Assembly: GCF_020536995.1 (NCBI RefSeq) | Contig: NC_068358.1 | Coordinates: 51,529,517-51,593,516 of the forward strand | Direction: 5' to 3' | Length of the DNA stretch: 64,000 nucleotides | DNA from: Dreissena polymorpha | Taxonomy: Eukaryota > Mollusca > Bivalvia > Myida > Dreissenidae | Shown: positions 37,723 to 49,923 of the stretch, piece after piece | How positions within the stretch are numbered: the first letter of the stretch is position 1 | Layout: the number at the start of each line of letters is the position of its first letter | Made by a program: the position numbers and the translations under genes | The notes under the pieces: generated by a model | Database searches by the model: none | What the model saw: the letters and a program-made list of their open reading frames with translations, nothing else | What the model was told of the DNA's origin: nothing

Positions 37723-37753
37723 TGTTTGTAAACCCAAAGCGGATAAGCGCAGC

Positions 37754-37763
37754 GCGCATGCGC
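37754..37763. promoter_or_regulatory. NRF1-like box GCGCATGCGC
   Basis: The palindrome GCGCATGCGC, in a locally CpG-rich patch (about 37590-37800) within AT-rich DNA, matches the consensus of NRF1, a common activator at TATA-less animal promoters. It lies 32 bp upstream of the proposed ATG on the minus strand. The function is inferred. Confidence 0.4.
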
Positions 37764-37839
37764 ATGCTGCATTCTGGTATACTAGTTGGGATCCCATTCA
37801 CAATTTCTGACTATAAATAACTCATTTCGCGTTTGAGAC

Positions 37840-38013
37840 GCTTTATAATTTTCAGGTTTTCAAATCGTCAAAAGTTGCATTTAATGGAAATTTTAGAGCA
37901 TGGAAACAATTTGGTATAAAGCAAATATCATAACTACAATGAAAATTTGCAAATCCGAAACAATTTTTTACAATTTTGTCAATTTATCAAAGTGTGAACA
38001 AGCCCCTTTAATA
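37840..38013 (+). repeat. SINE-like repeat end
   Basis: It ends AAGTGTGAACAAGCCCCTTT, the same end as the inverted copy at 24248 and its duplicate at 31254. A tRNA-like head is not visible here, so this is a partial copy or a different element sharing the end. Confidence 0.35.
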
Positions 38014-41000
38014 CTACACACGTTTGCTTCCACATTTGTATCAATTATCATAAACTGAATCAATCATGTGTATGATTATAGCGATTATTATGTATCAATT
38101 ATTGGGATTTTTAATATGTGATTGAAGTTAACATGTCATTATTTCGTCCTCATAAATGTTTTAAACACCTACAAAACAGTTTCATTCAATTCATTGAAAA
38201 CCTATGTTTAACACTGGCGGTAAGTCTTGGTAAGAAACAACGTTAGAATGTGTTATCTATAAATAGATAGCTGGCACACACAAACCCTATGAAAACATGC
38301 ATGTCCAAGTGTTGGTTAATAAAAGTTAGAGACTGTGGAGATTTTGTAATACTCTTTTCGGTTTAATGAATATAATTTGCAGGTATTTCTGTCCGTTATT
38401 TATTTCAAATTTATTTTTGCTGAAACTTCGTTCTTTATTAATATACATGCATAATATAGCCACTGTTGCATCGCCTAGGGTAATACGGGATTTCAGTAAT
38501 TCGCATACGTTAGTGTACATTATATGCATGTGCCTATGTTTTGAAAAATAATGCAAATTCTAAATCATCCAAAATTAAGGTTACCCTTTCATTATTAAGT
38601 TGAATTCTAAATCATCCAAAATCGAGGTTACCCTTTCATTAAAAAGTTGAAGAAAATACCGTTTCTTGTTTCTCTCTCAGGGCATACGTAGTTTAACACA
38701 GATTGCCAGTACGAACAGTTTATTCTGCTGCTGGTGGTGTTGCTGTTGCTTATGATGATACCAACTTTACTGATGATAACGATGATGATGATCATCATGA
38801 TGGGAATGATGTTAATTATTATTTTGGTGATTTATATTAACTGCATTTCTTGGGAAAAATTAATATAGAACTAAATTATTGCTATTTTACAGAAACATTG
38901 CGGACGAGTCAATAGAAGGTTTTGGCTTGGACGGTAGTTTTGCTACGGTAAATTGCAGGTCAACCCCTATGAAAACTATATCTTCTGAAACACGACCTGA
39001 GTAAAAACATGTCCCCCATCAGCCAATCAAAGGACAGCAATAACACTGTGCTGGACATGAGTTGCAACGAAGATGTATCTGGAATAAGTTCAAGCTCTTC
39101 AGTTAACCATATTTGTGTCATATGTGATACAAAATCTGCACAATCGGCATAGATTTATTGCAATAATTAATACAGAATGCATTATAATGTTATCGCAATC
39201 AATGATACAGCATCACTGCAATATATAATACAGTCATTTTAAAAAACACCTTGTGTATTTTTATCAATATCTTAGTATATTTAAAATGCCCATAGATTAT
39301 ATGTATCATACCAGTTATTTGAATTGAATTGCAATATATAACATACACAAATATGTATATTTCGAAACAGATTTTAGACAAAAAAGGATGTTTTGGCATA
39401 GAGCAACATGTGTTTTCCAGTTTTCTTCGGTGATTTTTTAATGTTTTCATAAACAAAAACTTCTTCGAAGCGGATGTATACGTTCTCAAGGGAAACTTAA
39501 TTCTCTACGACATCTAAAGTACAGAGTTCAATTACAGTTTTGCAGTATTAAACCATTGATTTGTATCAAAATAAACAGCGGTATGTAAATATTGCCGTTA
39601 CGCCATGGCAATCACATCGCAAAATCCTGGTATGATACAATTGGTTTATACAGTGTGATATTGCTGTGCAAATTAATCCCAGAATTTTGGAAATGCATAC
39701 ATTCAGACGTTATACATGATTATCGATACAATCATAATAATAACAATAATTAGTCTACACAACTACAATTCTGGTCAAACCTTATTGTAAGAACAAACAA
39801 ATTTCATATGTTTCTGACAGCGATAGAAGGTAGACAACTCAATTAATCCTAGTTGTCTGGATACACAACAGTTTTTTTTGGTAAACTCATAAAAAAGTTT
39901 CCATTTACTTCAGCTTTCTTTCAGACTTGTTCAACTTGATTCAATATGTTTAAAATAAACATGAATACAAACCAAAACAGATTCATACAAGAACGTGTTT
40001 ACATAACCTTCTCTTCCGTCCGTATAATATGCATAGCCAATCAATCTGATTATCAATAGAATAAAACTTTTTAAAAAAATAACCAGACATAAAAGGGTGG
40101 TGATCTACATGAGTTAGTTACTTACAATTAGACAATGATAATATTTTGTTTGCTCTTATCCTGATTTATGACACAAAATACATTGTTTACTAATATTTTG
40201 CAAAATAAAATATGACGAAAATGGTGCAGACTTTCAACATTGATAGGTCTAGAAGGAGACTCCGTTCTAAATACCATCAAGTAATTTTCATGCAAATCAA
40301 CTGCAACAAGGCTGACCTGTTCAACAGCAAAAGGCCAATTCTGAAAAGAGATTATACATGGTAACTTATCAAGTGATTCAAAGCAATCTTATATATGGAA
40401 CAAAATGTCTCTCTGGTGCCCTCTTGTTTCTTTCTCAGTCGTTGTATAGGGGTCAGTCATAACTATCAGTAGTTGTCTAAGTTGCATTTTCATGGGATGA
40501 TAAACATTGGCAAAATGACTCCAAGCACGAGACTTCTGTCAAATCGCTCAAAGAAATGAGGAGGAGGACGATTTGTTACCACCATCTACGTGTAGTAATA
40601 TAAAGTAAGTGTGGGTACAGCAGCATTAATTCATTATTATTACAAGGTTTATCGTGAGTCAAATTACAAAATACACAGAACTAGATCCATTCTTCATAAT
40701 CATTTAATATTTAAAAACTGTATAACACATCATAATCGGCATTATTCATAAAAAAGTAATGCCATCACTATGGATAAAAGTGACAGGCAGTACAAAGGAA
40801 TAATAAATTTATATATTGAGTTAAACCAAATGCGGCTTTTACGCTTCTGTTAGTTTCATTCGTATAGAAACGTTCACCGTTTACGTAGACGAAAGGTTAA
40901 AACAAGCACATCGACGATCATTGAGTTTATATGGGTTTTCTTTCGAGACTGCTGGTTCTTTCCCTTGCAGAGCTTCCTAAAATAGAAAGTTAACAAAAAA

Positions 41001-41229
41001 CATGGTTCGCTTTATGTAGTTCCAATGACTTATATGATGTTCTTTGTATTACTTACTTACCATGTGACATTATTATAAAGTTCACCGGCTAACGAGTTCT
41101 ACAGAAGGTAAAGGTGTTCCGTCCCGAACTTTAAATAAACTAGTCGTACTTGAACGAGGACCCTACGAAAACACGACTTGAAAAAAAGACAATTACAGTC
41201 GAGGTCGATCTCTTCTGGACTACAGACAG
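38014..41229. other. Non-coding stretch
   Basis: No gene is recognised. Small features: a direct repeat of about 50 bp ('ctaaatcatccaaaat') at 38560-38655, GAT/ATG triplet runs near 38750-38810, and an inverted relative of the 22700 repeat at 39600-39660. Confidence 0.5.
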
Positions 41230-41235
41230 CGCCAT
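41137..41235 (-). CDS. Possible first exon with YY1-type start context
   Basis: On the minus strand AAGATGGCGCTGTCTG matches the YY1 start-site element often found at the first ATG of animal genes. The frame reads MALSVVQKRSTSTVIVFFSS and stops after about 32 codons. No protein similarity is recognised, so this is only a weak promoter/first-exon hint. Confidence 0.2.
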
Positions 41236-41531
41236 CTTCATTAGAAAAAAAAAACAAGATAATCCCCATAATTGAATTACTATGTGTATTTTTTTAGGAA
41301 ATAACGTTAAACATCTTTTAAAGATTTTGTTTAATCAATCTGACCTCCAAACCTCTTATATTTACTGTCTTTGAAACCATGGAAATGTCGTCCGCTTTAT
41401 ATCCAGCGACTGCATTGCCTAGTATGGTTAAACATTTCCATGCAGATGCTTTTAACTTTTTTCTCTGAAACGACTTGTTAACTTTATACTTAGACCGTTT
41501 GTTAAAATGATTATTCATGTATGTTGTTTTT

Positions 41532-42530
41532 ATACGCCCGTCTATGACGGGACGTATTATGGTATACCCCGCGTCTGTCCGTCCGTCCGTCTGTCCGTCC
41601 GTCCGTCTGTCCGTCCGTCCGTCCGTCTGTTAATGTCGTACGCTACGTCAAATATCCTTTGACAGATTTTCTTCAAATTTTAACACAATCTTAATATTGA
41701 TAAACCCTGATCCCCTTTCGTTTTTGACGGAATTCTGAATTGTCGTTCCAGAGTTATGGGACTTTGTTCGTCAAAATTTCGTGATTTCATTGAATGTCCT
41801 ACTGTAGCTCAAATATCCTTCGATGGATTTTTTTCAAATTTCAACACAATCTTAATATTGATAAACCCTGATCCCCTTTCGTTTTTGACGGAATTCTGAA
41901 TTGTCGTTCCAGAGTTATGGGACTTTGTTCGTCAAAATTTCGTGATTTCATTGAATGTCCTACCGTAGCCGTCCGTCCGTCCGTCTGTTAATGTCGTACG
42001 CTACGTCAAATATCCTTTGACAGATTTTCTTCAAATTTTAACACAATCTTAATATTGATAAACCCTGATCCCCTTTCGTTTTTGACGGAATTCTGAATTG
42101 TCGTTCCAGAGTTATGGGACTTTGTTCGTCAAAATTTCGTGATTTCATTGAATGTCCTACTGTAGCTCAAATATCCTTCGATGGATTTTTTTTTTTTTTT
42201 TAGTATCCCTGAAAAATTGAACAAGGTGAGCTTTTTTCTATTCCGATTGTACACTACCACTTACCCATCTACATTTCTCTTTTATTATTGGTCAAAATAT
42301 CTATAACAGGTTTACTTCAACTCCATATCCTCTAAAGAAATGCATACATATACTCAAAAAAAGATATGGTATGAATGTCAAGGAGACGGCGCTCCATGCT
42401 CATGTACTTATAAAATAAACCATGTATTCAAATACAAATAAACTGAAGTAAAAAAATGATTCAAAGGGTTATTTATTACCTTACTACTTCATTGGCGAAC
42501 GACGGGCGTATCATGCGCTCATGGCGCAGC
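41532..42530 (+). mobile_element. Inverted-terminus repeat with internal tandem units
   Basis: It begins ATACGCCCGTCTATGACGGG and ends CGACGGGCGTATCATGCGC, so ATACGCCCGTC is inverted at the two ends. After a GTCC/GTCT microsatellite (41573-41628), units of about 161 bp start at 41649, 41810, 42007 and 42168. The text is nearly identical over 41631-41988 and 41989 onward, a recent duplication of 358 bp. Non-coding. Confidence 0.75.
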
Positions 42531-43832
42531 TCCTCAGTTTAACTGAAGTATTTATGTATATTGTACGACGTTAACAATGTATATGAAGTATAGTTTTATA
42601 TTCTTGATTTCGTCAGATTCAAAACATGTTTTTGCATTATTTCAACCGTCGTTGATTATATTAGGGCTATATCCTTTCCGACGACATTTTTTCGGACTGC
42701 AATACTCAAAAGGTATTACGTATATTTTATGCCGCAAGCATCGTATATGACATCGACAAAATTTCTTCGCATAGAAATCCCACTAATCATTTTTTATGAT
42801 CTGCTTTAGAGAACAAATTTTTGACGATGCTGCTTCTAAGCTCGTCTAAGTTACCATACCATGAAAAAATTCTTCACAATGGCGACCTATGTAAATGACC
42901 GAGCCAGTCCGATTGAGATAGCTCGATTTTTCTAATCGGCATATATCAACAAACGATCTCTCAGACAATAACGTAGTGACGTCACCAGCTATGTATAGAA
43001 TGCATACCTCTCTGATTATCATTGATAACATTCTCCTAGCAGAGTTGTCGTTCGTGCCACAACATACAACTATGGCCGCGCCCATGAGAGAATGTTGACA
43101 CTCGTGTAAAAACTTTCGTCCAGCAATAATCGGCTTTTTGTTTGGCTATTTAGAAACTGTCATTCAGGATATTTGGGTTATTTATTCACTAAATCTCCGC
43201 TTATGACAACAATGAATGGAATTCGAATGATATATTCGATGTGAATGAAGGACTTTCTGGATCTTGACAGCTTGACACGGCAAAACTGGCATACTGGTAT
43301 TTTTAGTTATCAATTTAAGTCACATTTTGCTTTAAAAATTGTATTCGAGCATTGTGCGACTTATCGAATGACTATGATACCCGATATCAACATATCATAG
43401 GGGATTTGCAGATCACCAAGCTGTCCTGAAATTCAACATTGATTACAAACTCTTTACTGGTTTGTAGTCTTTCTTCTTTTTATTTTAGTACTTCATATCA
43501 TTTAAAAGTTAAATGAACTGTGTCACAGTAAAAGAGACATTAAGGCGATTGTGGCCAGTTAGGATCCAGATCAGCCTGTGGTCGCTTGAAAGCTGTTTGC
43601 TTAAAAGCGGTTTTCCGACAATAACAAATAGTTTAATTGAATACTGATTGGACTGCGCTTTTCCTGTGACCTGGCTCAAATAATAGAATTGTCATTAATC
43701 AAATGATTTATTTTGAACATTTATCTTTTTTCTTGTCCCTCGGGATCAATGACTCTAGCACTTTCCTGTTGAGAATTGAATCCTGCTTAAGGCGATGCTA
43801 GGAAGGTGATAGATGTTGCACCTTCCATTATC
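42531..43832. other. Non-coding stretch
   Basis: No gene is recognised. The minus frame at 42846-43085 starts near a CpG-rich 'tatggccgcgccc' but has no motif or matching exon. Confidence 0.5.
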
Positions 43833-44119
43833 GCTCGATTGTTCATTGTCTGCTCGGGTAGTACTTACATGTACCCCGGGTACTCTTAAGTATACTTACA
43901 TGTACCCCGGGTACGGTAAATATACTAAAACGTACCCTGGAAATTTAACGCTAAATCGGTCGTTGTCGATATTTTTTTTAATTAATTATATATTCACATC
44001 GGATTTTGAGCGGGAATACAACTAGGGTAGAGTCTAATATCGACCGAGTACGATTACGTATATTTACCGTACCCGGGTTACATGTAAGTAGTACCCGAGC
44101 CGACAATGACCAATCGAGC
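43833..44119. mobile_element. MITE with GTACCCGGGTAC-rich arms
   Basis: GCTCGATTGTTCATTGTC at the left and GACAATGACCAATCGAGC at the right are inverted with few differences. The arms continue as CTCGGGTAGTACTTACATGT and GGTACGGTAAATATAC for about 65 bp. The left arm has an extra tandem copy of 'acttacatgtaccccgggtac'. No coding content. Confidence 0.8.
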
Positions 44120-44199
44120 TCTATTATCTCTCATGAACCGACTCAATAAACCGAGTTGGCAATATTTTACTTAATTTTTTATTTGGTTGATCTCGAGGG

Positions 44200-44290
44200 A
44201 TCGAAAAATTTCGGAATCTTCCTAAAAGCCTAGTGGTAGAGTGTCGACTTTGATATCAGGAGGTTGCACTGCGGGTTTGATCCACATAAG
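44200..44290 (+). repeat. tRNA-derived SINE head
   Basis: The A box TAGTGGTAGAGTG at 44231 and B box GGGTTTGATCC at 44273 are spaced about 42 bp apart, as in tRNA genes and tRNA-derived SINEs. The stem pairing expected of a real tRNA is not seen, so I call a SINE rather than a tRNA. The body and tail boundaries are unclear; the body may extend towards 44420. Confidence 0.5.
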
Positions 44291-44710
44291 CGACATTGAA
44301 AACTAGCCAACTTTGTTATCTAAAAGGCTGCTAAACCTGATATACTAAGATAATGTGAATTTTCTCTCACATGATGGTCATCAGTTATATTTTATAAAAA
44401 CTCACAGCAGTAGTAAGCAATTGGATAATAATTAATGAACGCATCTATCATTTGTCTTTGACGCTTTGATTTTGACATGGCCTAGATTTGAATATGTGAT
44501 TTGACTGTACCAGCACTCTTGTAACAGAGCTAAAGTTTAAATGTACCAATGAAGATCACCTAAATCCAGATTTGCTATTATAGAAGTGTGGAAAGTTTGA
44601 AGGGTGTGACAAGTAAGCAAAAATTGGTCATTAGCGAGAGGCCACAACTGATCTATGACTGTTTTAAAACAATGAAAATCATTGCCTGATTTAGATTTTC
44701 TTTACATAGT

Positions 44711-46700
44711 TCAACAAGAGGGCCATGATGGCCCTGTATCGCTCCACTGCTGAAAAAAAGGCTGAAACAAATATTGTCGGCATGTGCAAATACTTAAATA
44801 TAGGCCCTATTTAAGCACATGTACATTTTTGTGACACCCTGGGCTGGGTCAAATTTAACCCCAGGGGCATAATTTGAGCAAACTTTGAAGAGGACTACTT
44901 TATCTCACTACATACAAAATGTGGTAGCCATAGGTCCTAGAGTTAAGGACACGAATATTTTAAAAGTTTTCACAAAATAAGCAAGATATAAGCGTATATA
45001 ATGTTCAATTTTGTGACCCGCGGGTCAGGGTCAAATTTGACCCAAAGGGCATAATTTGATCAAACTTGGTAGAAGGCTGTAAGATGTTACTGCATACCAA
45101 ATTTGGTAGCCATGGTTTTCCGAATGGTTTTCGACAAGAAGATTTTGTTTTAAAGATTTAACAAAATAGGCGCTTTATAAGCGTTTATTCAATTGTGTGA
45201 CCCCCGGGGCAGGGTCAAAGTTGACCCCAGAGGCATTATTTGAACAAAGTTGGTAAAGGTTTATTAGATGTCACTACATACCAAATTTGGTAGCCCTAGG
45301 CCCAATGGTTTGGACAGAAGAGTTTTAAAGTTTTCACAAAATAGGCCCCATATAAGCGTATGTTCAGTTTTGTGACCCCCTGGGCAAGGTCAAATTTGGT
45401 AGAGAACTATTAGATGTCACATACCAAATTTGGTAGCCTTATGCCTTATGGTTAAGGACAATAATTTTAAAGTTTTCACAAAATAGGCACTATATAAGCA
45501 TATAATCGATTTTGTGGCCCCCAGGGCAGGGTCAAATTGACCCCTGATGCATAATTTGAATAAACTAAGTAGATGACTATACAATGTCACTACATACCAA
45601 ATTATGTAGCCCTATGCATTATGGTTATGGACAAGAATTTTTTTTTAAGTTTTCACAAAATAGGCATTATATAAGCATATGTTCAATTTTGTGACCCCCG
45701 GGGCAGGGTCAAATTTGACCCCAGGGATAAAATTTGAACAAATTTGGTAGAGGACTATTAGATGTCACTACATACCAAAGTTGATAGCCCTAGGCCCGAT
45801 GGTTATGGACAAGAAGATGAGCAGGGTCAAATTTGACCCCAGGGGCATAATTTGAACAAACTAAGAAGAGAACTATTACATGTCACTTCATACCAAATTT
45901 GGTAGCCGTATGCCATACGGTTATGGACAATAATATTTTTAAAGTTGTTCAATTTTGTGGTCCTCGGCGCAGGGTCAAACTTGACCCTAGGGCCATAATT
46001 TGAACAAACTTGGTAGAGGACTATAAGATGTCACTACATACAAAATTTGGTAGCTCTAGGCCCAACGGTTATGGACAAAAAGATTTTTAAAGTTTTCACA
46101 AAATAAGCCCTTTATAAGCATATATTTAATTTTGTGACCCCCGGGGCAGTTTCAAATATATTCACAGGGGCATAATTTAAACAAACAAAGAAGAGAACTA
46201 TTACATGTCACTACATACCAAACTTGGTAGCCCTATGTCATACAGCTATGTACAAGAAGATTTTTAAAGTTTTCACAAAATATGCCTTATATAAGCATAT
46301 GTTCAATTTTGTGACCCTCGGGGCAGGGTCAAACTTGACCCCAGGGGCATAATTTGAACAAACTTGGTAGAGGACTATAAGATGTCACTACATACCAAAT
46401 TTGGTAGCTCTAGACCCAATGGTTATGGACGAAAAGTTTTTTAAGTTTTCACAAAAAAGGCCTTATATAAGCAAATTTTCAATTTTGTGACCCCCGGGGA
46501 AGGCTCAAATTTGACCCCAGGGGCATAATTTGAACAAATTTGAAAGAGGTTCACCCCAGCAACATTCCTGAGAAATTTCATCAGAATTGGACCAGTAGTT
46601 AAGGAGAAGATGTTTAGAGGAAAAGTTAACGCACGCACGCACGACGGACACAGGACCATGACATAAGCCCCGCTGGCCTCTGGCCAGTGGAGCTAATAAC
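44711..46700 (+). mobile_element. Tandem-unit element, family D (about ten units)
   Basis: The left end is CAACAAGAGGGCCATGATGG, then CCCTGTATCGCTCCACTGC. The right end is ACGCACGCACGCACGACGG, then 'ggcctctggCCAGTGGAGCTAATAAC'. GCTCCACTG and CAGTGGAGC are inverted. The body holds about ten diverged units of roughly 178 bp with 'tttgtgacccccggggcagggtc', 'accaaatttggtagcc' and 'aagttttcacaaaatagg'. Some units are partly deleted (45385-45420, 45800-45840). No protein is encoded. A short hairpin GGGCCATGATGGCCC sits next to the left end. Confidence 0.85.
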
Positions 46701-47259
46701 AACTAATTTCAGAAGCCTTTTAACAGTTTAACGATAATGTTACCAATGTGTCAGACCAGGGCCTTGATTTTGAAATCTAGGACATGCATGGTCATGCCTT
46801 CATGAATTAAGGACAAAAAATTGTATTTTAAGTCTTTAATTGACCTTGCTATAGTTTTCAGATTATTATAAGCTCAATCATATATTTATATCATTATTTA
46901 TGCTTTCTGTATTGTTAACATATACACAATCATGCAGTTACATGATAGCAATAAATAATAACAAAGCCACCCATACTATAAAGGTCATTGACAAAGCCTA
47001 TGGTAAAAATGTGAACACATTGAGTGTAATCGCCTTCTCGTGCCAGCAAAAACAACACGTTGACAGGTTGACTTTTTTGACAGTTCTACTTTCAATTTCA
47101 TTTTGTGATATCAAACTATTAACAATTATGTGGCTGAGGAAAATATCGCCATTGCTTATTTAATATATTTTCTGCACATGTCTTCAAAAAACTTACATCA
47201 ATACACGATTTTCTTCGTTAATTCAAACATTACTGACAAAAAGGTCAACTCAAAAAGGT
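46701..47259. other. Non-coding stretch
   Basis: No gene is recognised. Confidence 0.5.
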
Positions 47260-47790
47260 GCATTTGTTGTCCCCAAAGTCAAAGGTGTCAGGTCAAAGTC
47301 CTTTTGTTACACGGGATGCTCATTATGGAACAATTAACCCCCAGTATAACATAGATTGATAGATTGTCTGTTTTTAAGTCGTCTTTAAAAACTCATTTAT
47401 TAGAAAATCTGTAACTTTTAATGTGTATTTTTTTTTTTATATATATTAAGGAATCATTTCTTTTCAACAATTTGTATCAACATTAAACCTATCTTCCATA
47501 AATGTTATGCATTCTCCATTTTTATAAGTGCCACTCTATGTCCTGCCACCAGCACAAATGATCACAATGGAAATATGGATTATGGGTTTACTCATTTTTG
47601 TGTTATCCTTGGTGGTAGTGTGTATGTCATGGTGTATTTACCTTCATGTATGTGATATTTTTATATTTTGTACATGTTGTAAATGCCCATGTATGCATTT
47701 CTTGCCGAAATAAATCTATCTATCCATCCATCCATCCATCCATCCATCCACCCATCCATCTATCCATCCATCCATCCATCTATCTATCTG
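47260..47790 (+). mobile_element. 5'-truncated LINE 3' end
   Basis: The frame, broken by a shift, reads about QVKVLLLHG..LWNN and then IDRLSVFKSSLKTHLLENL and stop at about 47412. This is the standard C-terminus of jockey/CR1/L2-type LINE proteins (FKSxLKTHL). About 290 bp of 3' untranslated sequence follows, ending AATAAATCTATC and then CATC repeats. The tail motif is the same as that of the LINE at 8117-10529. Only the last few dozen codons survive. Confidence 0.75.
47706..47790 (+). repeat. (CATC)n tail microsatellite
   Basis: TCTATC followed by CATC repeats, directly after the AATAAA of the LINE tail. It probably grew from the LINE's own terminal repeat. Confidence 0.9.
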
Positions 47791-47968
47791 ACAGGCTATT
47801 GCTTTGTTTACATATTTCGCTTACATTTTGACGCACGTAGGTAGGACCGCATTACCGCTTCCGAAATGTGTATTCATACTATTGCCTTCGAGGTACTTAT
47901 CCGATATTTGACGAAAAGGGCCGAAAATGTGCGATTGTGGGTCACGTTCCCCACAGGTACTACTTCTC

Positions 47969-48246
47969 CGTACACCCATTTTTTTCGTACTCAAAATTAT
48001 TTTCCCCATTTTTTTTTCGTACCAAATATTTGTTCGTACTCAATTTTTTTCATACCCAAATTTTTTTTCGTACCCAAATTTTTTTCGTACCCAAATTTTT
48101 TTTTCGTACCCAATTTTGTTGGTACCCACATTTTTTTCGTACCCAAATGGTTGTTTTCGTACCCAAATTTTTTTCGTACCCAAATTTTGTTTTCGCATAA
48201 TTTTTTCGTACCCAAAATTTGTGTACCCAAATTTTTTTTCGTACCA
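47969..48246 (+). repeat. Minisatellite with unit TTTTTTTCGTACCCAAA
   Basis: About 15 imperfect units of 16-18 bp. Variable T runs shift the spacing. The overlapping frames on both strands rich in FFVPKF or GTKKNLG are by-products of this array. Confidence 0.92.
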
Positions 48247-49195
48247 GCATACACAATTGTGGTGATCGAGATAAACTTATATTGATGCTTTTATATCAAT
48301 CCTCTTCAAAAGCATCGTCACTCCAGTACTGTCAGTACTTTGATTCAATTCTGTTCACATCTCTTGCCTCTCTTTAAAGGCATCGTGCACAAAATTATTT
48401 ACACGTGGGCTCATCTACAAATGAAATAAACCATGCCGGGCGGGACGTGGTAGCAGCTTAATTTAATCTGACATTGATTCCTATATAAACCTACTTAAAA
48501 GTAGCCTCAGTTAAGTGCTTGAGAACAAAAAAGCCTTCAACAAAAGCTTGATTACTAGTATTTAGAAATTAAAGCTCATACGATGCCCTCGTGTTTACCG
48601 AGACACGGCTCAACGCATCAATCTCAAATCATGTCTTCAATATACGAAACTTTTAAACACCTTAAGTTTCCGTTGTGATAGAGAAAATATGACAAGGCCG
48701 GAGTTGCGATATATGTCGAAGAAGGTATTAAATACAATAAACGTGCTGATAATGTATGTTGGGGTAGACTCATTATGGTTGGAACTATCTATGAATACAC
48801 GTTAACTTCTTATATTTCAAATCTCGAATTTCACAATAAGGTCTCAAATCGATCTCGTAATAACGCCTTAAATTAAAGTTTTATTTACCTCGCAATTAAT
48901 TTCGCCATATATTTCCTTGTATAAGACGTTAATAAATGAAGTATAAGTGCATAATACTATATTATCACATGCCATACCCTGTTTTCCATGTAATATAACC
49001 ATTACGAATATTTTTATCTTACACATGTGTTATATACTTTTTCAGCGTTTTCATTGACTTGGTTTTCGTTCGATTGATCAATCGCATTTTGTTATTTTGC
49101 TGAAATGACGTTGCAACATCAAATAACGTCACGAAATGTTAACAACATCTGGGATTTATAATTATGTTTTCGTAAATATTTTTTATATATATATA
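48247..49195. other. Non-coding stretch
   Basis: No gene is recognised. A phrase near 48820-48900 ('tttcacaataaggt...ctcgcaattaatttcgc') recurs near 50190-50250, so part of it is a dispersed repeat. Confidence 0.5.
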
Positions 49196-49745
49196 GGAAT
49201 GAACTTGTCTGTCGGTCGGTTTGTATTAACTGTCCGCTTTCTAATTCAAGTTGTTTTCATCCGATCTTCAGCAAACTTGGTCAGATGTTGAATCTAGGTA
49301 ATGTCTAGGTCAAGTTCGAAAATGGGTCATGCCGGGTGAAAAACTAGGTCACGGGGTCACTTAGTGCGTTTTAAACGTGGAGCATTGTGTCCGCTCTCTA
49401 ATTCAAGTAGTTTTCATCCGAGCTTCACTAAACTTGGTCAGAAGTTGTATCTAGATAATGTCTAGGCCAAGGTCGAACATGGGTCATGGCAGGTCGAAAA
49501 CTAGGTCACGGGGTCACTTAATGCGTTTTAAACATTGAGCGTGTCCGCTCTCTAATGGAAGTTGTTTTCATCCGATCTTCACCAAACTTTGTCAGAAGTT
49601 GTATCTAGATGATGTTAAGGTCAAGTTTGAATATGGGTCATGCCGGGTCGAAAATTAGGCCACGGGGTCGCTTTTATTTGTGAAGACAACATGCAAAATA
49701 TTTTGTGTCAATTGTGCTTGTGGGGGTATTCGTCACGTCTGTAAC
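49196..49745 (+). repeat. Dispersed repeat with three units of about 155 bp
   Basis: Units begin near 49231, 49390 and 49543 with 'gtccgctctctaattcaag' and share 'catccgatcttcaccaaacttggtcagaagttg' and 'aggtcacggggtcactta'. It ends 'gggggtattcgtcacgtctgtaacaaagctctag'. Non-coding; typical of mollusc intergenic repeats. Confidence 0.75.
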
Positions 49746-49804
49746 AAAGCTCTAGTTTAATTTGCTCATTTAAAAGCATGTGATAAAAAAGAACTGACAC
49801 TCAT

Positions 49805-49923
49805 TGTCATTTCATATCATATTTTATTAAACTCGTCCAGGAAATTCGTACGTAAGCTCGCAAAAGGCTCGCTTACAAACAAAATTACTGAACTCGTTTA
49901 ATAAAATATGGTATGATATGACA
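49805..49923. repeat. Palindromic MITE-like repeat
   Basis: TGTCATTTCATATCATATTT with TATTAAACTCG on the left is mirrored by CGTTTAATAAAATATGGTAT, GATATGACA on the right, with 'gtaagctcg' and 'cgagcc..cttac' in the middle. About 119 bp fold as a long hairpin. Confidence 0.7.

Noticed and set aside
44229-44285. tRNA gene from A and B boxes
   Set aside because: Boxes are present but acceptor and anticodon stems do not pair, so a SINE head is more likely.
47866-48285. Five overlapping open frames on both strands
   Set aside because: All arise from the CGTACCCAAA/poly-T minisatellite, which lacks stops by composition.
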